From NCBI RefSeq assembly GCF_000428885.1, contig NZ_AUAU01000008.1, forward strand, positions 1-64,000: a stretch of DNA of 64,000 nt, in the 5' to 3' direction. This DNA comes from Geothrix fermentans DSM 14018 (GTDB lineage Bacteria > Acidobacteriota > Holophagae > Holophagales > Holophagaceae). The notes beneath the pieces were generated by a model. That model searched no databases. It saw only the letters and a program-made list of their open reading frames with translations, and was not told the origin of the DNA. Each line of letters opens with the position of its first letter. The first letter of the stretch is position 1. Positions 34,847 to 43,164 of the stretch are shown here, in pieces. Position numbers and translations under genes: made by a program.

Positions 34847-35676
34847 GGCCGGAGGAAGAGCCGCGGATCCACCCGCGCGTTGTTGAGGCTCAGGGACCAG
34901 TGCAGATGGGGGCCCGTGGCGCGGCCGGTCTGGCCCACCTCGCCCACCAGGTCGCCGGCCTTCACCACCTGGCCCTGGGCCACCGTGATCTTCGACAGGT
35001 GCGCGAAGAGGCTCACCACGCCTTGGCCGTGGGCCAGGAACACGGCATTGCCGCTGAAGAAGAAGTCGCCTGTGAGCACCACCACGCCCGCGGCCGGCGC
35101 GCGCACGGCCTGACCCGCAGGGGCCTTGATGTCGAGCCCCCCGTGGGGCGCCCGGGGCTGGCCGTTGAAGATGCGGCGCAGGCCGAAGGAGCTGGTGAGG
35201 CCGCCGGGCGTGGGCTGCTGGAACTGCAGGGACGGCACGAGCCCCTCGGGCCAGGCCTTCCAGGCCGGTGCCATGAGCGCCTGTTCCCGGGCGATGCGCG
35301 CCTCGTCCTCGGCGTTCGGCGTCACCTGGCGCTCGTCCTTGAGGCGGATGCGCTGCTCGGGGTAGCGCTTGGGCTTGATGGTGAAGGGGACCGGCCGGCC
35401 CTCCACCTCGACCTCGTCCCGGCCCGGCTTCGCGCTGAGGGGGATGCCCACCACCGCCACCCAGCCCTTCGCCCCCTGGCGCACCAGCACCGGCTCACCA
35501 CGGTAGGTGGCCTTCGGCGCGGCCCCCCGGCCTGGCAGGACGACAACCGCCACGCCGCCGGGGACGGGGGAGGGCTTGAAGGGCAGGCCCTCCGCCTGCG
35601 GGTTCCGCACGGCCGGGCCTGCGGCAAGGACCAGGGCCGCGAAGGCAGGGGCGGCGGCTCGCGAGATCCGGAACAT
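34843..35676 (-). CDS. M23-family (LytM-type) metallopeptidase
   Basis: Protein of 277 residues. A signal peptide (SRAAAPAFAALVLAAGPAV) follows ATG 35676, which has GGAGG eight bases upstream. The N-terminal part is a beta-rich domain seen in related envelope proteins. The M23 domain (about 165-277) contains TSSFGLRR, the Zn ligands PHGGLDI and HLHW, and FLAHGQGVVSLFAHLS. It probably cuts peptidoglycan cross-links in the periplasm; all key ligands are present, so an active enzyme is likely. It shares an intergenic region with the divergent marR gene. Confidence 0.9.
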   Translation of the reverse strand: MFRISRAAAPAFAALVLAAGPAVRNPQAEGLPFKPSPVPGGVAVVVLPGRGAAPKATYRGEPVLVRQGAKGWVAVVGIPLSAKPGRDEVEVEGRPVPFTIKPKRYPEQRIRLKDERQVTPNAEDEARIAREQALMAPAWKAWPEGLVPSLQFQQPTPGGLTSSFGLRRIFNGQPRAPHGGLDIKAPAGQAVRAPAAGVVVLTGDFFFSGNAVFLAHGQGVVSLFAHLSKITVAQGQVVKAGDLVGEVGQTGRATGPHLHWSLSLNNARVDPRLFLRP

Positions 35677-35721
35677 CCGGGGTTCCTCCAGGACTAGGGA
35701 CCCAGGATAGCCGGAAGGCCG

Positions 35722-35772
35722 TTGACAACCGGGGTCAATGGATCCATATTTAGTTCGAATTCGTAATATTCG
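35722..35772 (+). promoter_or_regulatory. Sigma-70 promoter with overlapping MarR-type operator
   Basis: TTGACA (35722-35727) and CATATT (35745-35750) are spaced by 17 bp, a near-ideal sigma-70 promoter. Immediately downstream, CGAAT-N7-ATTCG (35756-35772) is an inverted repeat centred near the expected start of transcription. That is where a MarR repressor would act on its own gene, which begins at 35783. The leader is short. Confidence 0.65.
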
Positions 35773-35782
35773 GATGTGAATA

Positions 35783-36214
35783 ATGTCCCTCGACCTGATC
35801 CTCCAGCTCCACCGCGCCACCCACCGGGTGGGCCTCTTCCTCGCGGCCTGGGAACCGCCCCTCGGCGTGAACCAGGCCGAGGCCCACATCCTCGCCTTCC
35901 TCGCCCAGGCCGGGCCGAGCCCCATCGGGGCCGTGCATCGCGCGTTCGCGCACAAGCGCTCCACGCTCACGGGCGTGCTCGACCGGCTGGAGGCCAAGGG
36001 CTGGCTCGCCCGGGAGGCCCACCCCGAGGACCGGCGCTCCACCATGCTCCGTCTCACCCCCAAGGGCGTGAAGCAGGCAACCCGCGTGAAGGAGGCGCTC
36101 GCCGCCCTGGGCCAGGCCCTGGCCGAGGAGCTGTCACCCCATGCGCTGGCCGCCACCTCCCGCTGCCTGGAGGCCCTGGAGCACGCAGCTGAACGCGCCG
36201 GCGGCGGCGACTGA
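35783..36214 (+). CDS. MarR-family transcriptional regulator
   Basis: Protein of 143 residues with a winged helix: recognition region AVHRAFAHKRSTLTGVLDRLEAKGWL, shown in parts as FAHKRSTLTGVLDRLEAKG, and wing REAHPEDRRSTMLRLTPKG. MarR proteins bind palindromic DNA as dimers and respond to small phenolic or acidic ligands, or to oxidation. The only Cys (SRCLEALEH) is near the C-terminus. The downstream SRPBCC-family gene is probably co-transcribed. An inverted repeat overlaps its promoter. Confidence 0.9.
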   Translation: MSLDLILQLHRATHRVGLFLAAWEPPLGVNQAEAHILAFLAQAGPSPIGAVHRAFAHKRSTLTGVLDRLEAKGWLAREAHPEDRRSTMLRLTPKGVKQATRVKEALAALGQALAEELSPHALAATSRCLEALEHAAERAGGGD

Positions 36215-36261
36215 CCCACCCATCCACCCTGCAGGGCCTCCCCTCGAGGCCAGGAGATCCC

Positions 36262-36765
36262 ATGCCCATCCCCACCCCGCCCGCCCATCAAGCCCCCCAG
36301 CCTCCGCCTACCTTCCGGGCCCGCACACGGTCGCTGGAGTACCTGCAACACCTGGCGGCCCGCCCCCTGGAGGTGATGCCCTTCCTCACGGCCACGGGCG
36401 AGCGCGCCTGGGCCCAGGGCTGGAACCCCACGGTGCTCTTTCCCGAATCCGGCCCCGAAGGCGAGAGCGCCGTGTTCACGACGCCCGGCACCTGGTGGGT
36501 CTGCACCGAGTTCTCCGCTCCGGAGGCGGGGCGCCCGGCCCGGATCACCTATGCCCACTTCACGCCTGGCCGGGACGTCACCACGATCCACATCACCCTG
36601 GCGCCGGAAGGACCGGGCGGGACCCTGGCGCGCGTCCGCTACACCTGGACCGGCCTCTCCGCCGAAGGCAACGCCTTCGTCGATGGCCACACGGCCGCCG
36701 GCTTCGAGCAGGACATGCGGGAGTGGGAGGCGGATCTCAATGCCGCCTTGCGACGGAGGAGGTGA
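36262..36765 (+). CDS. SRPBCC-family protein
   Basis: Protein of 167 residues, no signal peptide. After a Pro-rich start it has the helix-grip pattern of START/SRPBCC proteins: strands FRARTRSLEYLQ, TTPGTWWVCTEFSAP, ITYAHFTPGRDVTTIHI and TLARVRYTWTGLS, then a long C-terminal helix (FEQDMREWEADLNAAL). Such folds bind hydrophobic ligands in a cavity. It follows the MarR gene by 47 bp on the same strand, so the regulator may control it. The ligand is unknown. Confidence 0.72.
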   Translation: MPIPTPPAHQAPQPPPTFRARTRSLEYLQHLAARPLEVMPFLTATGERAWAQGWNPTVLFPESGPEGESAVFTTPGTWWVCTEFSAPEAGRPARITYAHFTPGRDVTTIHITLAPEGPGGTLARVRYTWTGLSAEGNAFVDGHTAAGFEQDMREWEADLNAALRRRR

Positions 36766-36780
36766 GCCCCGGGGCGCGGC

Positions 36781-37239
36781 TCATGCGGGAGATGGCCCCT
36801 CCGGCGCGGCCTTGGGGGGAGCCTCGGGAATTCCCGCCTCCCGCATCCTCACCGCCTCCTGGTAGGCGGCCAGCACGGCGGTGCGGACGCGGAGGTACGA
36901 GCTGTCGGTGATCTTGGTGTTGAAGGTGAGGGTGGCCACGAGGTAGTCGCGGCCGTCCGGCAGGGTCTGGGGGGCGCTCACCTGCACCTGGGGCGGCATG
37001 ATGGCCGAGGAGCTGCCCTCCCGGAGGTTGACGGACAGGCTCTCGCACCAGGCCTGGAGCCGCGGGGTGAGCGCCAGGCCTTCGTCGGGGGAGGCCACCA
37101 TCACCCGGCCGTAGAGCGTGAAGAAGAGCCGGAGCTGCGGCGGATCGAAGGCGTGGTTCAGGTAGCCCGACATGCTCGCGATCTGCTGGAAGTCCTTCAG
37201 CAGGGCCTGGAGCTTGGGGCTGGCCTGGATGGGGCTCAT
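36781..37239 (-). CDS. Conserved-looking protein of unknown function
   Basis: Protein of 152 residues, no signal peptide and no recognised domain. It has a helical start (KLQALLKDFQQIASMSG), a mixed strand-helix centre (QLRLFFTLYGRVMVASPD, YLVATLTFNTKITDSS) and an Ala/Pro/Glu-rich tail. Its start overlaps the stop of the MTA phosphorylase gene as ATGA, which supports it as a real gene translated with mtnP. Function unknown; a link to nucleoside salvage is possible from position only. Confidence 0.68.
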   Translation of the reverse strand: MSPIQASPKLQALLKDFQQIASMSGYLNHAFDPPQLRLFFTLYGRVMVASPDEGLALTPRLQAWCESLSVNLREGSSSAIMPPQVQVSAPQTLPDGRDYLVATLTFNTKITDSSYLRVRTAVLAAYQEAVRMREAGIPEAPPKAAPEGPSPA

Positions 37240-38111
37240 CCGTGCATCCCGTAGCCGTACTTGCCCACCAGCAGGTCGAGCCGCCTGCGGGCGTCCTCGG
37301 TCACAGCCTCCGGCGCCGTGAAGAGGGCCGCCTTCAGGGCCTCGCCGCAGCCGCAGGTTCTCGGGGCCCCCGAAAGGCCGGGCACGGCGGCGCGAAGCAG
37401 ACGCTGGGCCTTGTCCACGTTGGCGTGCATGACCTCCAGCACCGAGGCGGCGTCCACGCCCTCCTCCTCCTCGCGCCAGGCGTCGTAGTCCGTCACCAGG
37501 GCGATGCAGGCGTAGCAGAACTCCGCCTCGCGGGCCAGGCGCGCCTCGGTCACCTGGGTCATGCCGATGAGGTCCGCGCCCCAGCTCTGGTGCAGGCGGC
37601 TCTCGGCGCGGGTGGAGAAGGCGGGCCCCTCCATGCAGACGTAGGTGGCGCCGCCCTCGATGGGGATGGACAGCGACTGTCCAGCCTTGAGCAGCGCGGC
37701 GGTGGCATGGGCGCAGACGGGCTCCGCGAAGCTCACGTGGGCCACCAGGCCCTCGCCGAAGAAGGTGTCCTTCCGGTGCCGGGTCTTGTCGATGAACTGG
37801 CCCACGAGCCGCAGCTCACCGGGCTTGTGCCGGGCCTGGAGGCTGCCCACGGCGGAGACGGAGATCAGCCGCTCGACCCCCAGGGACTTCAGGGCCCAGA
37901 GGTTGGCCCGGTAGTTCACCTCGCTGGGCGTGAACCGATGGCCTTCCCCATGGCGCGCCAGGAAGGCCACGGGGGCGCCGTCCAGAGCGCCCAGGTGCAC
38001 GGGGCCCGAAGGCGCGCCGAAGGGCGTCTGAACCAGCTCCGTCCGGTCCAGGGCGAGCCCCTCCATCCGGTAGAGTCCACTGCCGCCGATGATGCCGATG
38101 GGTGCTCGCAT
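37236..38111 (-). CDS. mtnP: S-methyl-5'-thioadenosine phosphorylase / purine nucleoside phosphorylase (MTAP family)
   Basis: Protein of 291 residues. The N-terminal phosphate loop is IGIIGGSGLY. ARHGEGHRFTPSEVNYRANLWAL, CMEGPAFSTRAES and LVTDYDAW are MTAP signatures. It splits methylthioadenosine, or a purine nucleoside, with phosphate to release the base, a step of methionine salvage. A Cys pair in RTCGCGEAL is unusual. ATG 38111 begins at the first strand; the Shine-Dalgarno sequence is weak. It is divergent from the cobalamin riboswitch/btu operon and coupled to the 152-residue gene downstream. Confidence 0.9.
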   Translation of the reverse strand: MRAPIGIIGGSGLYRMEGLALDRTELVQTPFGAPSGPVHLGALDGAPVAFLARHGEGHRFTPSEVNYRANLWALKSLGVERLISVSAVGSLQARHKPGELRLVGQFIDKTRHRKDTFFGEGLVAHVSFAEPVCAHATAALLKAGQSLSIPIEGGATYVCMEGPAFSTRAESRLHQSWGADLIGMTQVTEARLAREAEFCYACIALVTDYDAWREEEEGVDAASVLEVMHANVDKAQRLLRAAVPGLSGAPRTCGCGEALKAALFTAPEAVTEDARRRLDLLVGKYGYGMHG

Positions 38112-38149
38112 GGGGCCATTGTACTTGCGGAGGCCAGCGGCGCCGTGTT

Positions 38150-38346
38150 TCCCTGGAGTTCTGACAATTTCGTGCTGGATGCACGGGAAGCAGGTGAGAT
38201 TCCTGCGCTGCCCCGCAACGGTATGCACCACGCCACGCAAGCCGGCGTGAGACCTCAAGCCCGAGCCACTGGGATCGTCCCGGGAAGGTGAGGGGGAGCC
38301 GCAAGGCCCCGGTCGCGTGCGAGCCCGGAGACCGGTCCCGCACCTC
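38150..38346 (+). ncRNA. Cobalamin (B12) riboswitch
   Basis: The class-defining core is present: AGGTGAGATTCCTGC at 38191-38205 followed by the B12 box CCCCGCAACGGTA at 38211-38223. The 3' conserved part GAGCCCGGAGACCGG is at 38321-38335. Further stems fill the space between. It lies 80 bp upstream of btuB on the same strand and should shut off the btuB-F-C-D operon when adenosylcobalamin is bound, probably by hiding the ribosome site. Ends are approximate. Confidence 0.9.
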
Positions 38347-38424
38347 ACCCCCCGTCGCGGGAACGGGCCGGGCCATTCCCCCTGCGGGACGCCCTGCCGC
38401 CGCGACACCATGCGTGGAGGCATG

Positions 38425-40455
38425 ATGGGTTCTGCCCGCATTCTCTTCTCCCTGGCGGCCGTGTCCGCCCTCTCCCCCCTTTCCGCCGTCGAGGCCGACC
38501 GGAAGCCTCTGGAGGCCACGGTCACCGTCAGTGCCGAGGCCCAGCCCGTGGCGGTCACCCGCACCCCGGCCCCCGTCCGCATCGTGGAAGCCGAGGAACT
38601 GGCCCGCCTGGGCAGCCGCACCCTGGCGGATCTGCTGGAGGCGGTCCAGCCCGGCGCCGTCATGGCCACCGGTGGCACCGGCAAGCAGGCCTCGGCCTTC
38701 CTCAACGGCACCCTCAGCCGCAACGTGGTGGTGCTGCTGGACGGCCTGCGCCTGAACGACCCCACCGCCATCACGCCGGACTTGGGCGCCCTCAGCCTCG
38801 TGGGCATCGAGCGCGTGGAGCTGATCCTGGGCCCCGCCTCCGTGCTCTACGGCAGCGATGCCATCGGCGGCGTCATCGCCCTCACCAGCACGGGCCGGGG
38901 CGCCGAGGGCTGCCACGGCCAGGCCACCCTGAAGGCGGGCACCGGCAGCCTGCTGGGCGGCTCCGCCCAGGCCCAGGTGGCCGGTCCCCGCGGCTGGATC
39001 GCTGCCGGCGCCGAGGCCCAGAAGCAGGAGAGCGGCTTCCCCGATGACGCCTTCCGCCAGGCGGGCGGCTTCCTGAGGATGGGCACGAAGCTCGGGGAGG
39101 TGGACCTGACGGGCTTCTACCGCAACTCCGGCCAGACGGCGGCCATCCCCTTCACCACCTCCGGCTGGCCCGCGGCCCGCAGCTACGAACCCCAGCGCGA
39201 GATGCGCGCCCGCCAGGAGAGCTGGGGCGCGAGCCTGCGCTGGGTTCTGGCGCCCAGCCTGGTGCTGGAGAACACCCTCCAGGCCCTGGAAGGCCGCACG
39301 GGCGATCCCAGCGGGCCCAAGCGCCAGCAGACGGACCGCGACTTCCGTCGCGTGGAGGACCAGCTCACCCTGCACTGGACGCCCCTGCCCGCCTTCCGCC
39401 TCTCCGGCCGGCTGGAGGGGCGCGAGGACACCAGCCACGCGCGGAACTACTATGACCCGGCGACCTTTGCGGCCGTGCGGTACCGGGGCGAGGGCCGCGA
39501 CCTGGCCGGGGCCCTGGAGCTGCGCTGGACGCTGGCCGAGGGCCTGGACTGGGTGGCGGGCCTGCGCCGCGATGCCGGCCATCGGGACCTCACCCGCTCG
39601 GACACCGGCCTGCGCAGCCGCGCCGGCAGCGCCGAGGCGGGCACCTGGCGCACGGGCCTGAACTGGGTGATCGCCCCGGAGCTGCGCCTCTACGCCAGCG
39701 CGGGCCAGGGCTTCCGCATGCCCAACACCACGGAGTTCGCCCTGAACGCCCAGGCGGAGAGCCAGGATGGTCTGGCCTATCCCATCCTCCCCGAGCGCAG
39801 CCGCACGATCCAGATTGGCGCCACGGGCCAGTTCGCCGGCCACTGGGAATACCGCCTGGAGGCCCAGCGCACCCGCGTCTCCGACCTGCTGGCCTACGTC
39901 TACGACACCAGCTTCGCCTTCCCCCCGCTCTTCACCTCCCACTACGCGAACCAGGGCGCCATCCGGGCCCAGAGCGTGGAGGGCGCCCTGGGCTGGCGTG
40001 GGGGCGAGGCCGTGGCCTACGGCTGGGACCTCATCCTCCGCAGCCAGGAGACCCGGGACCTGGACCACAACACGGACGCGGACCGCTTCGGGATGCAGAA
40101 CACCGCCATCCTGCGCCACCCCTTCTTCACCGGGGCCGTGGCGGTCTTCGCCCAGGCGAAGACCTGGCGCGCCGATCTGCGCCTCGCGCACATCGGCCCC
40201 CGCTACGACCTGAACGACACCACCTACGAGGTGGCCAGCACCCGGAAGGCCTACCGCGACCTGAGCGTGGGCCTCTCCCATGAGCCCGTGAAGCACCTGA
40301 CCCTGGCCCTGCGCGGCGAGCACCTGCTCCAGCCCAAACAGACCGTCCAGGATTGGCTCAGCGGCCGCTACGATCAGGACGGCGACGCCAGCCTGGTCTA
40401 CGGGTTCCCCGCCCCCGAGCCCCGCTGGACCCTGGCCGCGACCTGGAGGTGGTGA
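38425..40455 (+). CDS. btuB: TonB-dependent vitamin B12 receptor
   Basis: Protein of 676 residues. The signal peptide starts at ATG 38425 (ARILFSLAAVSALSPLSAVEA). A TonB-box-like stretch ATVTVSAE follows. The plug domain includes VVLLDGLRLND and RVELILGPASVLYGSDAIGGVI. A 22-strand barrel follows and ends in LAATWRW with an aromatic terminal residue. It carries cobalamin or cobinamide across the outer membrane. ATG 38425 is preferred because GGAGG precedes it; ATG 38410 lacks a site. The upstream cobalamin riboswitch and the downstream BtuF/C/D genes fix its substrate. Confidence 0.93.
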   Translation: MGSARILFSLAAVSALSPLSAVEADRKPLEATVTVSAEAQPVAVTRTPAPVRIVEAEELARLGSRTLADLLEAVQPGAVMATGGTGKQASAFLNGTLSRNVVVLLDGLRLNDPTAITPDLGALSLVGIERVELILGPASVLYGSDAIGGVIALTSTGRGAEGCHGQATLKAGTGSLLGGSAQAQVAGPRGWIAAGAEAQKQESGFPDDAFRQAGGFLRMGTKLGEVDLTGFYRNSGQTAAIPFTTSGWPAARSYEPQREMRARQESWGASLRWVLAPSLVLENTLQALEGRTGDPSGPKRQQTDRDFRRVEDQLTLHWTPLPAFRLSGRLEGREDTSHARNYYDPATFAAVRYRGEGRDLAGALELRWTLAEGLDWVAGLRRDAGHRDLTRSDTGLRSRAGSAEAGTWRTGLNWVIAPELRLYASAGQGFRMPNTTEFALNAQAESQDGLAYPILPERSRTIQIGATGQFAGHWEYRLEAQRTRVSDLLAYVYDTSFAFPPLFTSHYANQGAIRAQSVEGALGWRGGEAVAYGWDLILRSQETRDLDHNTDADRFGMQNTAILRHPFFTGAVAVFAQAKTWRADLRLAHIGPRYDLNDTTYEVASTRKAYRDLSVGLSHEPVKHLTLALRGEHLLQPKQTVQDWLSGRYDQDGDASLVYGFPAPEPRWTLAATWRW

Positions 40456-41396
40456 TGCCGGAATCCTTCCGCCAAGACAAGGATCACCACCAAGACACCA
40501 AGGCCACCAAGAAGGGCCGAAAGCAGGCCCCTGGCTTTCCTTGGTGTCTTGGTGCCTTGGTGGTGAGAAGTTTTCTTTTTCTGCTGCTGGCCGCGCTGCC
40601 CCTGCTGGCGGCGCGGCCCCAGCGGGTGGTGAGCCAGTCCGTGGGCACGGACGAGCTGCTGCTGGCCCTGGCGGATCCGAGCCAGATCGCCGCCCTGAGC
40701 CACATCGGCCGGGACGCGCGGTTCAGCGCCGCGGCCACCGAGGCCCGGGCGTTCCCGGCCCTCAAGGACAGCGACGCGGAGAGCGTGCTGCGCTTCCGGC
40801 CCGACCTGGTGCTGGCCGCCAGCTTCACCCGCCCCGAGACCCTGGCCCTGCTCCGGCGGGCCGGGGTCCGGCTCGTGGTGCTGGATCGCTTTGACACGCT
40901 GGAGGACGTCTACGCCAGCCTCCGGCTCCTGGGACGGGAGCTGGGCCAGGAGGCCCGCGCCGAGGCCCTCATCGCCCAGTGCCGCGCGAGGGTCCAGGCC
41001 CTCGCCGAGCGGCTCAAGGGCGTCCGCCCCGTCCGCGTGCTCACGGCCGGGGCCTACCCGTTCACTGCGGGATCGGGTACCACCTTCCAGGACCTCTGCG
41101 ACCATGCTGGGGCCATCAACGTGGCCGCGGAGGCGGGCCTGAAGGGCCACGCACCCACGCCCTCGGAGAAGCTGCTCACCTGGAACGCCGAGGTGCTGGT
41201 GATCTCCGGGGACCGCCCCGACGGCTCGGACGCCCGCGCCCGCCTGGCGGAGATCCCCCATTACCGCGTCCTGCCCGCCTTCAGGGCCGGTCGCTTCGTG
41301 GTGATCCCCGGCGCCCTCATGTCCAGCGTCTCCCACCGCCGCATCGACGCCTACGAGCTTCTGGCGAAGGCGCTTCATCCCGAGCGCTTCCGGTGA
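40455..41396 (+). CDS. btuF: Cobalamin ABC transporter substrate-binding protein, start region altered by repeat
   Basis: About 313 residues. The type-III periplasmic binding fold shows VVSQSVGTDELLLALA, ALSHIGRDARF, VLRFRPDLVLAAS and VISGDRPDG. It binds vitamin B12 in the periplasm. ATG 40455 overlaps the btuB stop and has GGAGG, but the first about 35 residues (QDKDHHQDTKATKKGRKQ) come from an inserted inverted repeat. The true signal peptide, VRSFLFLLLAALPLLAA, begins near GTG 40562, which has no Shine-Dalgarno sequence. The element has probably moved into the gene start, leaving a longer leader or a weak start. The function call is strong. Confidence 0.9.
   Translation: MPESFRQDKDHHQDTKATKKGRKQAPGFPWCLGALVVRSFLFLLLAALPLLAARPQRVVSQSVGTDELLLALADPSQIAALSHIGRDARFSAAATEARAFPALKDSDAESVLRFRPDLVLAASFTRPETLALLRRAGVRLVVLDRFDTLEDVYASLRLLGRELGQEARAEALIAQCRARVQALAERLKGVRPVRVLTAGAYPFTAGSGTTFQDLCDHAGAINVAAEAGLKGHAPTPSEKLLTWNAEVLVISGDRPDGSDARARLAEIPHYRVLPAFRAGRFVVIPGALMSSVSHRRIDAYELLAKALHPERFR
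40484..40566. repeat. Inverted CACCAAG-word repeat inside the 5' end of btuF
   Basis: The left arm (40484-40512) repeats CACCAAGRC-like words; the right arm (about 40537-40566) carries their complement (CTTGGTGYC). TCACCACCAAG at 40484-40494 and CTTGGTGGTGA at 40556-40566 are exact inverted ends. A 25-base spacer lies between the arms. The element is read in frame as part of btuF. Confidence 0.75.
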
Positions 41397-42379
41397 GACC
41401 CCGCCTGGCCATCCCCGCGCTCCTGGCGCTGCTGGTGGTGGCCTTCCTGGCCTCGCTGGCCTTCGGGGAGCTGCGGCTCTCCTTCGGCCAGGTGGTGGCA
41501 GCGCTGGGCGGCGGGGGGGATGACATCGCCCGCACGGTGGTGCGGGACTTCCGCCTGCCCCGGGCCCTGGTGGGCATGGCCGCCGGAGCGGCCCTCGCCG
41601 CCAGCGGCGTGGTCATGCAGGCCTTCTTCCGCAACCCCCTGGCCAGCCCCGGCCTGCTGGGCGTGAGCAGCGGCGGGGCCCTGGGGGCCGTGGCGGTACT
41701 GGCCCTGGGCCCCATGCTGGGCTTCGCCTCCGCCACCCTGTGGGCCCTGCCCGCGGCCTCGGTGCTGGGGGCCTTCCTCGCCACGGGCGCGGTGCTCATG
41801 CTGGCCCAGCGGGGTGCCGGCACCGAGCGCCTGCTGCTCTCGGGCGTGGCCCTGAACGCGCTGCTGGGCGCGGGTACCAGCTTCCTGCTCACCACCACCG
41901 CCGGCCACTTCGAGGTGAACGCGCAGATCCTCTTCTGGCTCATGGGCGGCCTGGAGAGCCGCAGCTGGGAGCACGTGTGGATGGGCGTCCCGGCCATTCT
42001 GGCGGGCTGCCTCCTGCTGCTGCCCCTGGGGCGGGCCATGGACCTGCTGAGCCTGGGCGAGCAGAGCGCCCAGAGCCTGGGAGTGGATGTGCGCCGCCTC
42101 CGCCGCCAGCTCATCGCCCTCTCCACGGTGCTCACGGCCCTGGCCACGGCCGTGGGCGGCGTCATCGGCTTCGTGGGCCTGGTGGTGCCGCACATCCTCC
42201 GCCTGGCCTTCGGCCCCGCCCACCGCCGTCTGCTGCCCTACGCCATGCTGGGCGGCGCGGCCTTCCTCCTGGCCTGCGACCTGATCACCCGCCTCTTCCC
42301 CCTCGGCCTGCGCCTGGGCGTCGTGACTGCCCTCGTGGGTGGGCCCTTCTTCCTGTGGCTGCTGCGGAGGCCGCGATGA
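41393..42379 (+). CDS. btuC: Cobalamin ABC transporter permease
   Basis: Protein of 328 residues of the FecCD/BtuC family with about ten membrane segments. Signatures are FRLPRALVGMAAGAALAASG, the coupling-loop FFRNPLASPGLLGVSSGGALG, ERLLLSGVALN and GFVGLVVPHILRL. GTG 41393 overlaps the btuF stop (GTGA). A BtuC dimer forms the inner-membrane channel driven by BtuD. Gene order and the riboswitch fix B12 as the probable cargo, although the family also moves iron chelates. Confidence 0.93.
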   Translation: MRPRLAIPALLALLVVAFLASLAFGELRLSFGQVVAALGGGGDDIARTVVRDFRLPRALVGMAAGAALAASGVVMQAFFRNPLASPGLLGVSSGGALGAVAVLALGPMLGFASATLWALPAASVLGAFLATGAVLMLAQRGAGTERLLLSGVALNALLGAGTSFLLTTTAGHFEVNAQILFWLMGGLESRSWEHVWMGVPAILAGCLLLLPLGRAMDLLSLGEQSAQSLGVDVRRLRRQLIALSTVLTALATAVGGVIGFVGLVVPHILRLAFGPAHRRLLPYAMLGGAAFLLACDLITRLFPLGLRLGVVTALVGGPFFLWLLRRPR

Positions 42380-43125
42380 GGGCGGTCCCCGGTCCTCAGT
42401 CTTCAGTCCTCAGTCTTCAGGCCATGGGCCTATCCGTGCCGGGGCGCCTGGAGGACCTGTCGGTGGATCTCGGCCCCGGCGAGCTGGTGGCCCTGGTGGG
42501 GCCCAACGGGGCGGGGAAGTCCACGCTGATCCAGGCCCTGGTGGGGCTGCTGCCCTCCCATGGGACGGTGCTCTGGAATGGACAGACCCTGTCGCACATT
42601 CCCGCAGCGGAGCGCGGCCGGCGGCTGGCCTGGGTGGGCCAGGAGGCCCAGTTCGAGTTCGCCTTCCCCGTCCGCGAGGTGGTGACCCAGGGCCGCTACG
42701 CCTGGGGCGACGATCCCGCCGGCGTGACCGAGGCCCTGGCGGAGCTGGACCTCGGCTTCCTGGCGGACCGGCCCGTGACCCGGCTCTCCGGTGGCGAGCG
42801 CCACCGGGTGGCCCTGGCCCGGGCCCTGGCCACCCGGGCCCCCATCCAGCTCTGGGACGAGCCCGTGGCCCAGCTGGACGTGCGCCACGCGCTGGAGGTG
42901 ATGCGCCTGGCCCGCCGCCTCGCGGCGGCCGGCGGCACGGTGCTGGTGAGCCTCCACGACCTGCGCGCCGCCTACCGCTTCGACCGCGTGCTGGTGCTGG
43001 ACCGGGGCCGCCTCGTGGGCAACGGCCGCCCCCACGAGGTCCTCACCGCCGAGCTCATCCGCCAGGTCTTCCGCGTGGAGGCCACCTTCGTGGAGAGCCT
43101 GGTGCCGGAGCTTCCCGAGGCGTGA
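42376..43125 (+). CDS. btuD: Cobalamin ABC transporter ATP-binding protein
   Basis: Protein of 249 residues. Walker A is GPNGAGKSTL, the signature RLSGGERHRVALARAL, Walker B LWDEPVAQLD and the switch His VSLHDLRAA. ATG 42376 overlaps the btuC stop (ATGA). A second ATG at 42424 begins at the usual first strand of the fold. The 16 residues between (AVPGPQSSVLSLQA) are encoded by a tandem 14-base repeat, so the original start may have been 42424 or replaced. It powers BtuC. Confidence 0.93.
   Translation: MRAVPGPQSSVLSLQAMGLSVPGRLEDLSVDLGPGELVALVGPNGAGKSTLIQALVGLLPSHGTVLWNGQTLSHIPAAERGRRLAWVGQEAQFEFAFPVREVVTQGRYAWGDDPAGVTEALAELDLGFLADRPVTRLSGGERHRVALARALATRAPIQLWDEPVAQLDVRHALEVMRLARRLAAAGGTVLVSLHDLRAAYRFDRVLVLDRGRLVGNGRPHEVLTAELIRQVFRVEATFVESLVPELPEA
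42392..42419. repeat. Tandem 14-base repeat inside the 5' end of btuD
   Basis: GTCCTCAGTCTTCA occurs twice head to tail (42392-42405 and 42406-42419). The unit itself is built from CAGTC words. It is inserted between the overlapping ATG and the conserved start of the ATPase fold. Fourteen is not a multiple of three, but the two units plus neighbouring bases keep the frame. Confidence 0.8.
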
Positions 43126-43164
43126 TGCCGGGGCGTGGCCGGATCCGATCGGGCGGGATCCGGT

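Noticed and set aside
38410-38424. btuB start at ATG 38410
   Set aside because: No ribosome site precedes it, whereas GGAGG lies at 38416-38420 in front of ATG 38425 and the signal peptide begins there.
37816-40323. Minus-strand frame of 835 codons opposite btuB
   Set aside because: Antisense to the riboswitch and btuB, with no recognisable domain.
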